Origin: Corticibacter populi
GTDB taxonomy: Bacteria > Pseudomonadota > Gammaproteobacteria > Burkholderiales > Burkholderiaceae_C
DNA length: 64,000 nucleotides
Direction of reading: 5' to 3'
NCBI RefSeq assembly: GCF_004217315.1
Contig: NZ_SGWR01000003.1
Span: 372,001 to 436,000 of the forward strand
Under the pieces are notes generated by a model. It did not search any database. It worked only from the letters and a program-made list of their open reading frames with translations, and had not been told where the DNA came from. A program made the translations under genes and the position numbers. Positions 57,594 to 64,000 of the stretch are shown one piece after another; the first letter of the stretch is position 1, and the number at the start of each line of letters is the position of its first letter.

Positions 57594-58703
57594 ATGTGTG
57601 TGTTTCATCGATGGCAAGCTTGGCTTTGCACGCTTTGGCGCTTGCTGGGGCTCTGCGCGGCAATGCTGGCAACGGGCGAGGCAGAGGCGCAGCGCGACCA
57701 ACCCGTGGTGCTGCAGGACATGCTGGGCCAGCGTGTCGAACTGGCGCAACCCGCCGAGCGCTCCGTCACCATCCCCATGCCTGCCAGCGCCATGCTGCTG
57801 TCGCTGGCAGGCGACGCCGGGAAACTGGCGGGCATGAATCCCAACTCGCATGCGTATATGCAGCGGGGCATGCTGGGGCGCATTTTTCCGGAGACTGCGC
57901 ACATCCGCTCCGATGTCACGCGCGCCGGTTTTGCGCCGAACGTGGAAACCTTGTTGCAAATCCAGCCGGACCTCATTTGGCAATGGGGCCACTTGGGCGA
58001 TGACCTGGTTGCGCCGCTGCGCAATGCGGGCCTGCCCGTGGCCGCGCTGCTCTATGGCACGGAAGAGCGTGTAAAGGATTGGATCAGGCTGATGGGCGCA
58101 TCGCTGGGGCGAGAGGAGCAGGCTGCCGCGCAGCTCGCATGGCGCAGCCAGGTGGAGCAATCCATCCGCGGTGTCACCAGCCATCTGCAGGAAGATGAGC
58201 GACCGCGCGTCATGCACTTTTCGCGCTATTTCCCAAGCTATCAGGTGGCAGGTGGAAACGGCAATTTCCAATATGACATTCACCTGGCGGGCGGTCGCAA
58301 TGTGGCCGCTGGCGTGGGCAATGCCAATACGGTCAACATCGAGCAGATCCTGGCCTGGAACCCGGAGGTCATCCTGCTCAACAACTTCGAGGACCAACTC
58401 ACGCCCGAGACCATCTACAACGATCCGATGCTCGCCGGGCTGGATGCCGTGCGCAACCACCGGGTCTACAAGATACCTGCTGGCGGCTACCGCTGGGACC
58501 CGCCCAACCAGGAGTCGCCGCTGTACTGGCAGTGGCTCAGCGTGATCCTGCATCCGGACAAGTTCGATTGGAAGCTGCGCGATCTGATCCGCCAGAACTA
58601 CCAGAGTCTCTATGGTTACAGCGCATCGGAAGAGGATGTCGATTTCGTGCTGCACACCGAGCTCAATGCCTCTGCCCACCTGTATGAGCGCTTCAAGAAA
58701 TGA
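57546..58703 (+). CDS. Periplasmic metal-complex binding protein (FecB/BtuF type)
   Basis: Up to 385 residues; the true start may be any of nine ATG codons between 57546 and 57594. After the Met-Ser run comes a signal peptide (WRLLGLCAAMLATGEAEA). The rest is a cluster A-II (FecB/BtuF) binding fold: QDMLGQRVELAQPAERSVTI, then ETLLQIQPDLIWQWGH and the second lobe with EQILAWNPEVILLNN. It hands iron-siderophore, heme or corrinoid-like ligand to the FecCD permease. The gene overlaps the permease gene by 4 bases (ATGA) and starts 3 bases after the receptor stop. Confidence 0.88.
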   Translation: MSMSMSMSMSMSMSMSMCVFHRWQAWLCTLWRLLGLCAAMLATGEAEAQRDQPVVLQDMLGQRVELAQPAERSVTIPMPASAMLLSLAGDAGKLAGMNPNSHAYMQRGMLGRIFPETAHIRSDVTRAGFAPNVETLLQIQPDLIWQWGHLGDDLVAPLRNAGLPVAALLYGTEERVKDWIRLMGASLGREEQAAAQLAWRSQVEQSIRGVTSHLQEDERPRVMHFSRYFPSYQVAGGNGNFQYDIHLAGGRNVAAGVGNANTVNIEQILAWNPEVILLNNFEDQLTPETIYNDPMLAGLDAVRNHRVYKIPAGGYRWDPPNQESPLYWQWLSVILHPDKFDWKLRDLIRQNYQSLYGYSASEEDVDFVLHTELNASAHLYERFKK

Positions 58704-59773
58704 GTGAGGGCACACGAACAAAGCGCTGGGGCCGCAGCATGGCAAAGCCTGTCCGGTGGATTTGGCCGGCCATGCTGGCCCTGCTGCTGGGCATGATGCT
58801 CTGGGCACTGTGCACAGGCCGTTATGGCCTGCCGCCTTTGCGGGCCGTGGCCATTTTGCTGGAGCCGTTGATGCCGCACGCATGGCTGGCCGATGTGGCC
58901 GGTGTGACGGATGTGCAGCGGCGCGTGGTCTGGCAGGTGCGCATGCCGCGCATACTGCTGTCCGTGCTGGTGGGGGCCAGCCTGGCCACATGCGGCGCGG
59001 CCTTGCAGGGGGCGTTTCGCAACCCGCTGGTGGGGCCGCAGATGCTGGGCATCTCCTCCGGTGCCGCGCTGGGCGGCTGCGTTGCGATTTTGCTGTTCAC
59101 CTCGCTGCCGCTGATTCTCTCCTGCGCATTCGCCGGTGGCCTGATTGCCGTGGCGATCGTCTATTTTCTGAGCCGCTCGCAAGGCAAGACCACCATGCTG
59201 ATGCTGGTGCTGGCCGGGGTGGTCACCAGCGCCTTCTTTGCCGCGCTGATCTCGCTGGTCACGTATTTCGCCGATCCCAGCGACACTTTGCCCGCCATCG
59301 TCTTCTGGCTGATGGGCAGTTTTGCCACCGCTTCCTACTTCAAGCTGGCCGCGGTGGTGCTGCCCATCGTGGCGGGCATGGCGGTGCTGTTTGCGCTGCG
59401 CTTTCGCATCAACGTCCTGTCGCTGGGCGACGAGCAGGCCAGCGCCCAGGGCATTGCCGTGGAGCCGCTGCGCTGGGCGCTGCTGGTGTGTGTCACGCTG
59501 GTGGTATCGGCCAGCGTGGCCGTCTCCGGCACGGTGGGCTGGGTCGGGCTGGTGGTGCCGCATTTTGCGCGCATGCTGGTGGGGGCCGATCACCGCGTAC
59601 TGCTGCCTGCGTCTGCGCTGGTAGGCGGGGCTTACATGGTGCTGGTCGATACCGTGGCGCGCAGCGCCACCAGCGCGGAGATTCCGCTGGGTGTGATCAC
59701 CGCCTTGATTGGCGCGCCGGTTTTTGCCTGGCTGCTGCGCCGCACGCACGCAAGGGGGTGGCGCAATGATTGA
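58700..59773 (+). CDS. FecCD-family ABC transporter permease
   Basis: A 357-residue inner-membrane permease with about nine to ten helices. FecCD marks include RMPRILLSVLVGASLATCGAALQG, NPLVGPQMLGISSGAALGG and the cytoplasmic coupling GTVGWVGLVVPHFARMLVG. One permease gene is present, so a homodimer is expected. It overlaps both neighbours (4 bases with the binding protein, 8 with the ATPase), showing tight translational coupling. An N-terminal basic lead of about 20 residues precedes the first helix. Confidence 0.92.
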   Translation: MSEGTRTKRWGRSMAKPVRWIWPAMLALLLGMMLWALCTGRYGLPPLRAVAILLEPLMPHAWLADVAGVTDVQRRVVWQVRMPRILLSVLVGASLATCGAALQGAFRNPLVGPQMLGISSGAALGGCVAILLFTSLPLILSCAFAGGLIAVAIVYFLSRSQGKTTMLMLVLAGVVTSAFFAALISLVTYFADPSDTLPAIVFWLMGSFATASYFKLAAVVLPIVAGMAVLFALRFRINVLSLGDEQASAQGIAVEPLRWALLVCVTLVVSASVAVSGTVGWVGLVVPHFARMLVGADHRVLLPASALVGGAYMVLVDTVARSATSAEIPLGVITALIGAPVFAWLLRRTHARGWRND

Positions 59774-60506
59774 AATGCAAGACCTCGCCATCCAGGCCGG
59801 TGGGCGCACCTTGCTGGAAGGCATCAGCCTGCAGGTGCCCGCCGGTGGCATTCTGGCGGTGCTGGGCCCCAATGGCCGCGGCAAGACCACCTTGCTGCGT
59901 ACGCTGCTGGGTTTGCAACCCGCGGCGGCTGGTGTGGTCAGGTTGGGTGGACATGCCGCCTATGTGCCGCAGCAGACCGATACGCTGTTTCCCTACGATG
60001 TGCTGAGCATGGTGACGATGGGGCGCGCGCGCCATCTGCGCTGGTATGCCTCACCGGGCGCCAGGGACATGGCTTTGGCGCGGGACAGCCTGCGCGCGGT
60101 GCAACTGGAACATCTGGCAGGCAGCGACTTCCACTCGCTCAGCGGCGGCCAGAAGCAACTCGTCTACATCGCCCGCGCCATCGCCAGCGCCAGCCCGATC
60201 ATCGTGCTGGATGAACCCATGGCTGCGCTGGACCTGTACAACCAGGACATCGTGCTGGCCATTCTGCGGCGCTTGGCGCGTGAACAGAATCTGACCATCG
60301 TTTTTTCTACCCATCAACCGCAGCACGCCCAGCACATTGCCGAGCAAACCTTGCTGATGCATCCCGATGCGTATGAGGTGGGAGTCACCGCCAGCATGTG
60401 CACGGATGCGCGCTTGAGCCGCATGTACCGTTTGCCGGTGCGGACTTGCCAAGTCCAGTCCGGGGATGGCCGCAGCGTGCATGGCGCGGTGCCGCTGTTT
60501 CACTGA
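59766..60506 (+). CDS. ABC transporter ATP-binding protein (FepC/BtuD type)
   Basis: A 246-residue ATPase with Walker A GPNGRGKTT, Q-loop YVPQQTD, signature LSGGQKQLVYIARA, Walker B IIVLDEP and switch His in FSTHQPQH. It powers the FecCD permease. The C-terminal part (about 200-246) after the core is somewhat longer and carries two Cys (MCTDARLSR, RTCQVQS). ATG 59766 overlaps the permease end. Forty bases separate it from the next gene. Confidence 0.93.
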   Translation: MIEMQDLAIQAGGRTLLEGISLQVPAGGILAVLGPNGRGKTTLLRTLLGLQPAAAGVVRLGGHAAYVPQQTDTLFPYDVLSMVTMGRARHLRWYASPGARDMALARDSLRAVQLEHLAGSDFHSLSGGQKQLVYIARAIASASPIIVLDEPMAALDLYNQDIVLAILRRLAREQNLTIVFSTHQPQHAQHIAEQTLLMHPDAYEVGVTASMCTDARLSRMYRLPVRTCQVQSGDGRSVHGAVPLFH

Positions 60507-60546
60507 CAAATCCGGTTTTCCTTTCTCAAGGAGCACGTTGCCTCTC

Positions 60547-61161
60547 ATGACCCCATCTCTGGCATTCCTGAACTTCGGCGGCGGCGACGGCCCTCCCGCC
60601 CTGACCGGCGGACATCCGCCGCGCGTGACCAATCTGCGCCTTTATGACCTGGAGACACTGCCTGGCGATGCTCTGCAGCAATGGCGTGCCATCCTGGTTC
60701 CCTGCCATGTGGATCAGCGCTTTCTGCAGTCCCGGCGGCCGCATCTGGAGCGCTATCTGCTCAATGGCGGTACGTTGGTGGTCAATGGCCACGTGGCGTA
60801 CCCGTTCCTGTGCTGGCTGCAGCCCTTCGAGGCCGCGCCGGCCCTGGGGCTGGAGGGCTTGCGGGTCCATCGCGCCGCGCCTCATCCGATCTTTGCCGGC
60901 GTGGACGCAGAGCACATGACCTTTCGCCGTGGCGTGGCGGGGTTTTACGCCAGAGGCGCCAATCCGGTGCCGCACGGCGCGCTGGTGCTGAACACACTGG
61001 GGCCGGAGCGCCTGCCCATCGACTGGCTGCTGGAGCTGCCCGGCGGCGGGCGCCTGCTGGTGCATTCCGGCAACGACCTCTGGATGTTCGCGGGCGGCCA
61101 TGACTCGGCCGCCCGCATCCTGCCACAACTGCTGGACTGGCTGGAGGAGGAGCGGAAATGA
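60547..61161 (+). CDS. Unknown cytosolic protein, possible GATase-like fold (pair member 1)
   Basis: A 204-residue protein I cannot assign to a named family. It begins with short beta-strands and has the pattern RAILVPCHVDQRFLQSRRPHL then GGTLVVNGH, which looks like the flavodoxin/class I amidotransferase-like fold with a Cys (C53) near the nucleophile position and nearby His. No signal peptide. It overlaps the next gene by 4 bases (ATGA), and that gene's product shows the same plan (strand, helix, FL..GRTLV..G, later H-rich loop and C-terminal LP.LL/LPWL helix). The two look like diverged duplicates. They may process or sense the imported ligand. Confidence 0.72.
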   Translation: MTPSLAFLNFGGGDGPPALTGGHPPRVTNLRLYDLETLPGDALQQWRAILVPCHVDQRFLQSRRPHLERYLLNGGTLVVNGHVAYPFLCWLQPFEAAPALGLEGLRVHRAAPHPIFAGVDAEHMTFRRGVAGFYARGANPVPHGALVLNTLGPERLPIDWLLELPGGGRLLVHSGNDLWMFAGGHDSAARILPQLLDWLEEERK

Positions 61162-61790
61162 ACGAACTGCAAGGCCAGACCGTGGTCGCCGCGCTGGATG
61201 CCGGCACCTATTACCATCACCGTACTTTTCATACGCCCGAGCTGCGGCGTTGCATTGATCACGTCATCTACCTGCGGGAACTCGACGAACAGGCCATCGC
61301 GGATTGCGATGTGCTGATCGTTTCCTGCACTTCTCCGCTGGAGATGCTGGTTGCGCAGCGCGATCTGTTCGCCCGCTTCCTGGCCAGCGGGCGCACGCTG
61401 GTGGCGATGGGCGCGAACTCGGCGCATCGCTGGCTCGATGGCGTGCAATGGGTGGAAAGCGCCGTCAACTTCTGGTGGTGGAAGGAGCCCGGCACCGATT
61501 CCGGCCTACGCCTGTGCGTTCCGGATCACAGCCTGTTCCAGTACATCACACTGGCGGATGCCACCTGGCACCAACACGGGGCCTTCGTTCCGCCGCCGGG
61601 CGCGGTCTCGCTGATAGACAAGCAAGGCGTGGGTTCGGTGCTGTACGAGGATGCCGTCAGCACGCCGGGACGCCTGATTGTCACTTCGCTGGACCCGATG
61701 TACCACCACGGCAGTCACTTCATGCCGGCCACCACGCGGTTTCTCCGCGGCTTCCTGCCTTGGCTCAAGGGCTTGCCGCCACCGCGGTGA
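61158..61790 (+). CDS. Unknown cytosolic protein, possible GATase-like fold (pair member 2)
   Basis: A 210-residue protein without a recognised family. It contains DVLIVSCTSPLEMLVAQRDL with Cys 57 at a nucleophile-like turn, then FLASGRTLVAMGANSAH, a Trp-rich segment (VNFWWWKEPG) and a His-rich C-terminal loop DPMYHHGSHFMPATTR that could bind metal. The general plan matches the preceding gene product, with which it overlaps by 4 bases. It has no export signal, so it should act in the cytoplasm on whatever the TonB-ABC system imports. The role is not known. Confidence 0.73.
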   Translation: MNELQGQTVVAALDAGTYYHHRTFHTPELRRCIDHVIYLRELDEQAIADCDVLIVSCTSPLEMLVAQRDLFARFLASGRTLVAMGANSAHRWLDGVQWVESAVNFWWWKEPGTDSGLRLCVPDHSLFQYITLADATWHQHGAFVPPPGAVSLIDKQGVGSVLYEDAVSTPGRLIVTSLDPMYHHGSHFMPATTRFLRGFLPWLKGLPPPR

Positions 61791-61861
61791 CCGACAGCAG
61801 CCTTTCCCTTTACCACTCTCCAGCGGTGGTCCATGTCGTGCAAACACAGCCTTACATTCCC

Positions 61862-62467
61862 ATGAGCATACTTGTCGATCCCCAGCATGAGCCAGTTGTC
61901 GGCTCCTTTCCGGACAGCCCCGCCATCTGCATCCTGGCGGAAGAGGGGCCATTGCATGTCCCGTTCGAGGCGGTCCGCGCCTACCATGGCCACGCAGCCT
62001 TGGCCATGCTCGCGCTGACTTACCAGGGGCTGAGTGGCGCGATCCGGTGCCTGGAAGTCGCCGGCCGTCCAGTTGCCCGTGCCGATCTGGACGTGTTGAG
62101 CGGACACCCCGGTCCAGGTGTCCGCGATGCATTCGAATGTGTCACGCGGGCCGTGACGCGAGAGCGTTACTGTGTTGACACAGACTTGCCATGGGCGCGC
62201 CATGACCCGTCCCGCAGCCGGTCGTACAGCTTCGTGCTGACCGCCCAGATGCGGCATGTTCGGGCCATCCTGCGTCCCGGCGTGTTGCCGCCGCGTTTCT
62301 TCGAACTGCTTGCGGGTGCACCTGGAAAGCACGCAGGCGAGTTCAGCGAACTCAAGCGCAGCATCGCCTGCGCTGCGTTGGGCCAGTCCCCCGATGCACT
62401 TTATGACTTCAGACTCGGGGATGACTCCATCCTGGACTTTTACAACCAGCCCAGCATCGGCCAGTAG
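61862..62467 (+). CDS. Unknown protein with weak FmdE-like features
   Basis: A 201-residue protein. The segment PFEAVRAYHGHAALAMLALTY resembles the HGHxCPG motif of the FmdE fold (formylmethanofuran dehydrogenase subunit E-like), but with Ala in place of the Cys; SGHPGPGVRDAFECVTRAV and RYCVDTDLPW follow at the place of the usual Cys/Asp region. If it is FmdE-related its metal site is degenerate. FmdE-like genes are sometimes found beside FecCD importers. It follows the previous gene by 71 bases, so cotranscription is probable but not certain. Its last 28 bases overlap the convergent SLC13 gene. ATG 61862 is chosen; upstream frame is antisense-like. Confidence 0.6.
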   Translation: MSILVDPQHEPVVGSFPDSPAICILAEEGPLHVPFEAVRAYHGHAALAMLALTYQGLSGAIRCLEVAGRPVARADLDVLSGHPGPGVRDAFECVTRAVTRERYCVDTDLPWARHDPSRSRSYSFVLTAQMRHVRAILRPGVLPPRFFELLAGAPGKHAGEFSELKRSIACAALGQSPDALYDFRLGDDSILDFYNQPSIGQ

Positions 62468-63987
62468 GTCATGGCCATCACCAGCATCAGCAGGTAGCCA
62501 ATGATGGTGAGCGGAATGCCGACCTTGGCGAATTCCTTGGCGTTGAAAGTCTCCGTGCCCAGGCACACCATGTTCTGCGGCGCGTTGATCGGAAGGATGA
62601 AGCCGTAGCTGATGGCGAAGCCCAGCAGCATCGACAGGCCCAGTTGCACCTGTGGCGTCAGTGCCGCGTTGGTCTCGCCGATCACGTGGAACATCACGAT
62701 CATGATCGGCATGAAGAGCGAGGCCATGGCCGTGGCGCTGGCAAAGCCCAGGTGGATGACGATCAGGAAGGCGGCCATTACCGCGAAGATCATGAAGGGC
62801 GACATGCCTTCGAGTCCGGCGCCTTGCACCACCCAGTCGCCCAGCCACTTGCCGGCGCCGGTGTTGAGCATGGTGGTGCCCAGGCTGATGCCGACGCCGA
62901 ACACCAGGATGGTGCCCCAGGGCGCGCGCTTTTGCACTTCCTTCCAGTTGATCACGCCGACGATGGGCAGCAGCAGCAGCGTCAGGCCCACGGCGGTGAC
63001 GGTGGTGGTGTCGATGTTGTGCAGCAGGCCGCCGCCAGTGGCCCAGAAACTCAACAGCACGAAGGTGATGGTCAGCAGCCGCCACTGGTTGGCCGGGGTC
63101 GGCCCCAGTGCCTTGAGTTCGGCCGCAATGGCTTCCTTGCCGCCGGGCACTTCGTCGGCCTCGGGCGGCAGGATCTTGAGCACCAGGAAGAACAGCACCA
63201 CCGACATCAGGATGGACCACGGCCCACCGGCAATCAGCCACTGGAACCATGAGACCTGGTGGCCGATGTGGCTTTGCATGAAGCCGGTGGTCAGCAGGTT
63301 CTGTGCCGCCGCCGTCTGGATCCCCACGTTCCATACGCTGGTGGCCTGGGCCACCATGATGAAGATGCCGACGGCGATGCGCGAGCGCTTCTCGACGCCA
63401 TAGGCGGCCACCACGCCGGTCATGATTGGCACGATGCAGGCCACGCGCGCGGTGGCACTGGGCACGAAGAGACTGAGCACGATGGTCACCAGTACCACGC
63501 CGATGAGGATGCGCTTGGTGCTGGTGCCGACGATGTTGAGAATGACCAGCGCGATGCGCCGGTCCAGCCCGATGTAGCTCATCGCTGCGGCCAGGAAGGT
63601 GGCGCCCGCCACCAGCGACCAGGCGGTGTTGGAGAAGCCCGCCAGCGCCATGCCCATGGCGCGGCTCGTGCCCACCAGCGTCTCCGGATTCTGGCTCAGG
63701 AAGGCCTTCGAAGCCGCATCGAGCGTAAAGGTGGGTGAGAAGCCCACCAGCAGCGCGATCAGCGTCATGATCGTGATGCAGCTGACTTCATAGCTGACGG
63801 TCTCGGTCACCCAGACGATGACGGCGAACAGCAGGATTGCCAGCATGCGGTGCCCGGCGGTCGACAGACCTTCCGGGGTGGGCAGCAGCAGCACGGCCAC
63901 CATGGCCAGGACGCCAATGAGCAGACCGAACGGAAAGCCGGATCTGCCTGCGGGCGCTGTGTTTGCGGGGGAGGCTTGGGCACTCAT
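62440..63987 (-). CDS. SLC13/DASS family sodium:dicarboxylate-type symporter
   Basis: A 515-residue permease with about twelve to fourteen helices. The family blocks are SATARVACIVPIMTGV in the first half and the C-terminal GFILPINAPQNMVCLGT with the NAPQN-type substrate loop. It likely imports di- or tricarboxylates or sulfate. ATG 63987 follows AGGAAG at the very edge of the window; a TTG directly precedes it. Its 3' end overlaps the FmdE-like gene by 28 bases on the opposite strand. Regulator genes, if any, lie beyond the window. Confidence 0.87.
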   Translation of the reverse strand: MSAQASPANTAPAGRSGFPFGLLIGVLAMVAVLLLPTPEGLSTAGHRMLAILLFAVIVWVTETVSYEVSCITIMTLIALLVGFSPTFTLDAASKAFLSQNPETLVGTSRAMGMALAGFSNTAWSLVAGATFLAAAMSYIGLDRRIALVILNIVGTSTKRILIGVVLVTIVLSLFVPSATARVACIVPIMTGVVAAYGVEKRSRIAVGIFIMVAQATSVWNVGIQTAAAQNLLTTGFMQSHIGHQVSWFQWLIAGGPWSILMSVVLFFLVLKILPPEADEVPGGKEAIAAELKALGPTPANQWRLLTITFVLLSFWATGGGLLHNIDTTTVTAVGLTLLLLPIVGVINWKEVQKRAPWGTILVFGVGISLGTTMLNTGAGKWLGDWVVQGAGLEGMSPFMIFAVMAAFLIVIHLGFASATAMASLFMPIMIVMFHVIGETNAALTPQVQLGLSMLLGFAISYGFILPINAPQNMVCLGTETFNAKEFAKVGIPLTIIGYLLMLVMAMTYWPMLGWL

Positions 63988-64000
63988 CAATTCTTCCTCT

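Noticed and set aside
55263-58991. Long minus-strand open frame opposite the TonB receptor and binding protein
   Set aside because: Antisense shadow; it even translates the ATGTCC repeat into a His-Gly run, with no recognisable domain.

Overview
The window looks like a 64-kb chromosomal stretch from a high-GC betaproteobacterium of the order Burkholderiales. The evidence is the odhA-odhB-lpdA cluster followed by a short acidic protein gene and zapE, the rubredoxin-tailed LapB, an ArgA with fused kinase and acetyltransferase domains, a trimeric-type porin ending in Phe, and LysR regulators beside many transport genes. The genus is not determined. Most of it is ordinary chromosome. No rRNA, tRNA, CRISPR array, prophage or transposase gene was recognised.

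Layout. 1-2400: end of lapB, a PAS-LuxR regulator, and a divergent two-subunit CoA-transferase (scoA-scoB) closed by an 18-bp-stem hairpin. 2435-9870: an AI-2E-type permease, then the 2-oxoglutarate dehydrogenase complex. 9992-16092: an acidic protein, zapE, an MgtC-like protein, an AT-rich orphan secreted protein, argA, a small membrane protein and a LysE exporter. 16386-25567 has an aspartate / D-amino-acid theme: the antiporter aspT with aspartate 4-decarboxylase aspD, a lipoprotein, a DadA-like oxidase, an amino-acid binding protein and an aspartate racemase. 25498-29209: a LysR regulator, glutaryl-CoA dehydrogenase and a CaiB-type CoA-transferase, probably for glutarate use. 29259-34933: a porin followed on the same strand by efeU, efeO, efeB and a second M75 (imelysin-like) protein, with a Fur-like site upstream of the porin.

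35188-39331: relics of a cstA-ybdD locus, a LysR regulator with lrgA-lrgB, a 166-bp MITE-like element and an SLC13 transporter. 39447-49812: a LysR regulator, glnD, map, a two-gene WG-repeat locus of unknown role and another LysR regulator. 49950-54489: a DUF1127 protein and the heat-shock cluster grpE-dnaK-dnaJ with sigma-32-type promoters. 54503-62467: a Crp/Fnr-type regulator divergent from a TonB-dependent receptor, a binding protein whose start is built of eight ATGTCC repeats, a FecCD permease, an ATPase and three cytoplasmic proteins of unknown function. 62440-63987: a second SLC13-type transporter.

The best candidate for an under-described system is the metal/heme-type uptake operon at 55368-62467. 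Its two neighbouring genes encode look-alike small proteins, a third encodes a possible degenerate FmdE-like protein, and the divergent regulator carries an unusual Cys cluster. Two kinds of short inverted-repeat elements and the dead cstA-ybdD locus mark past rearrangement.
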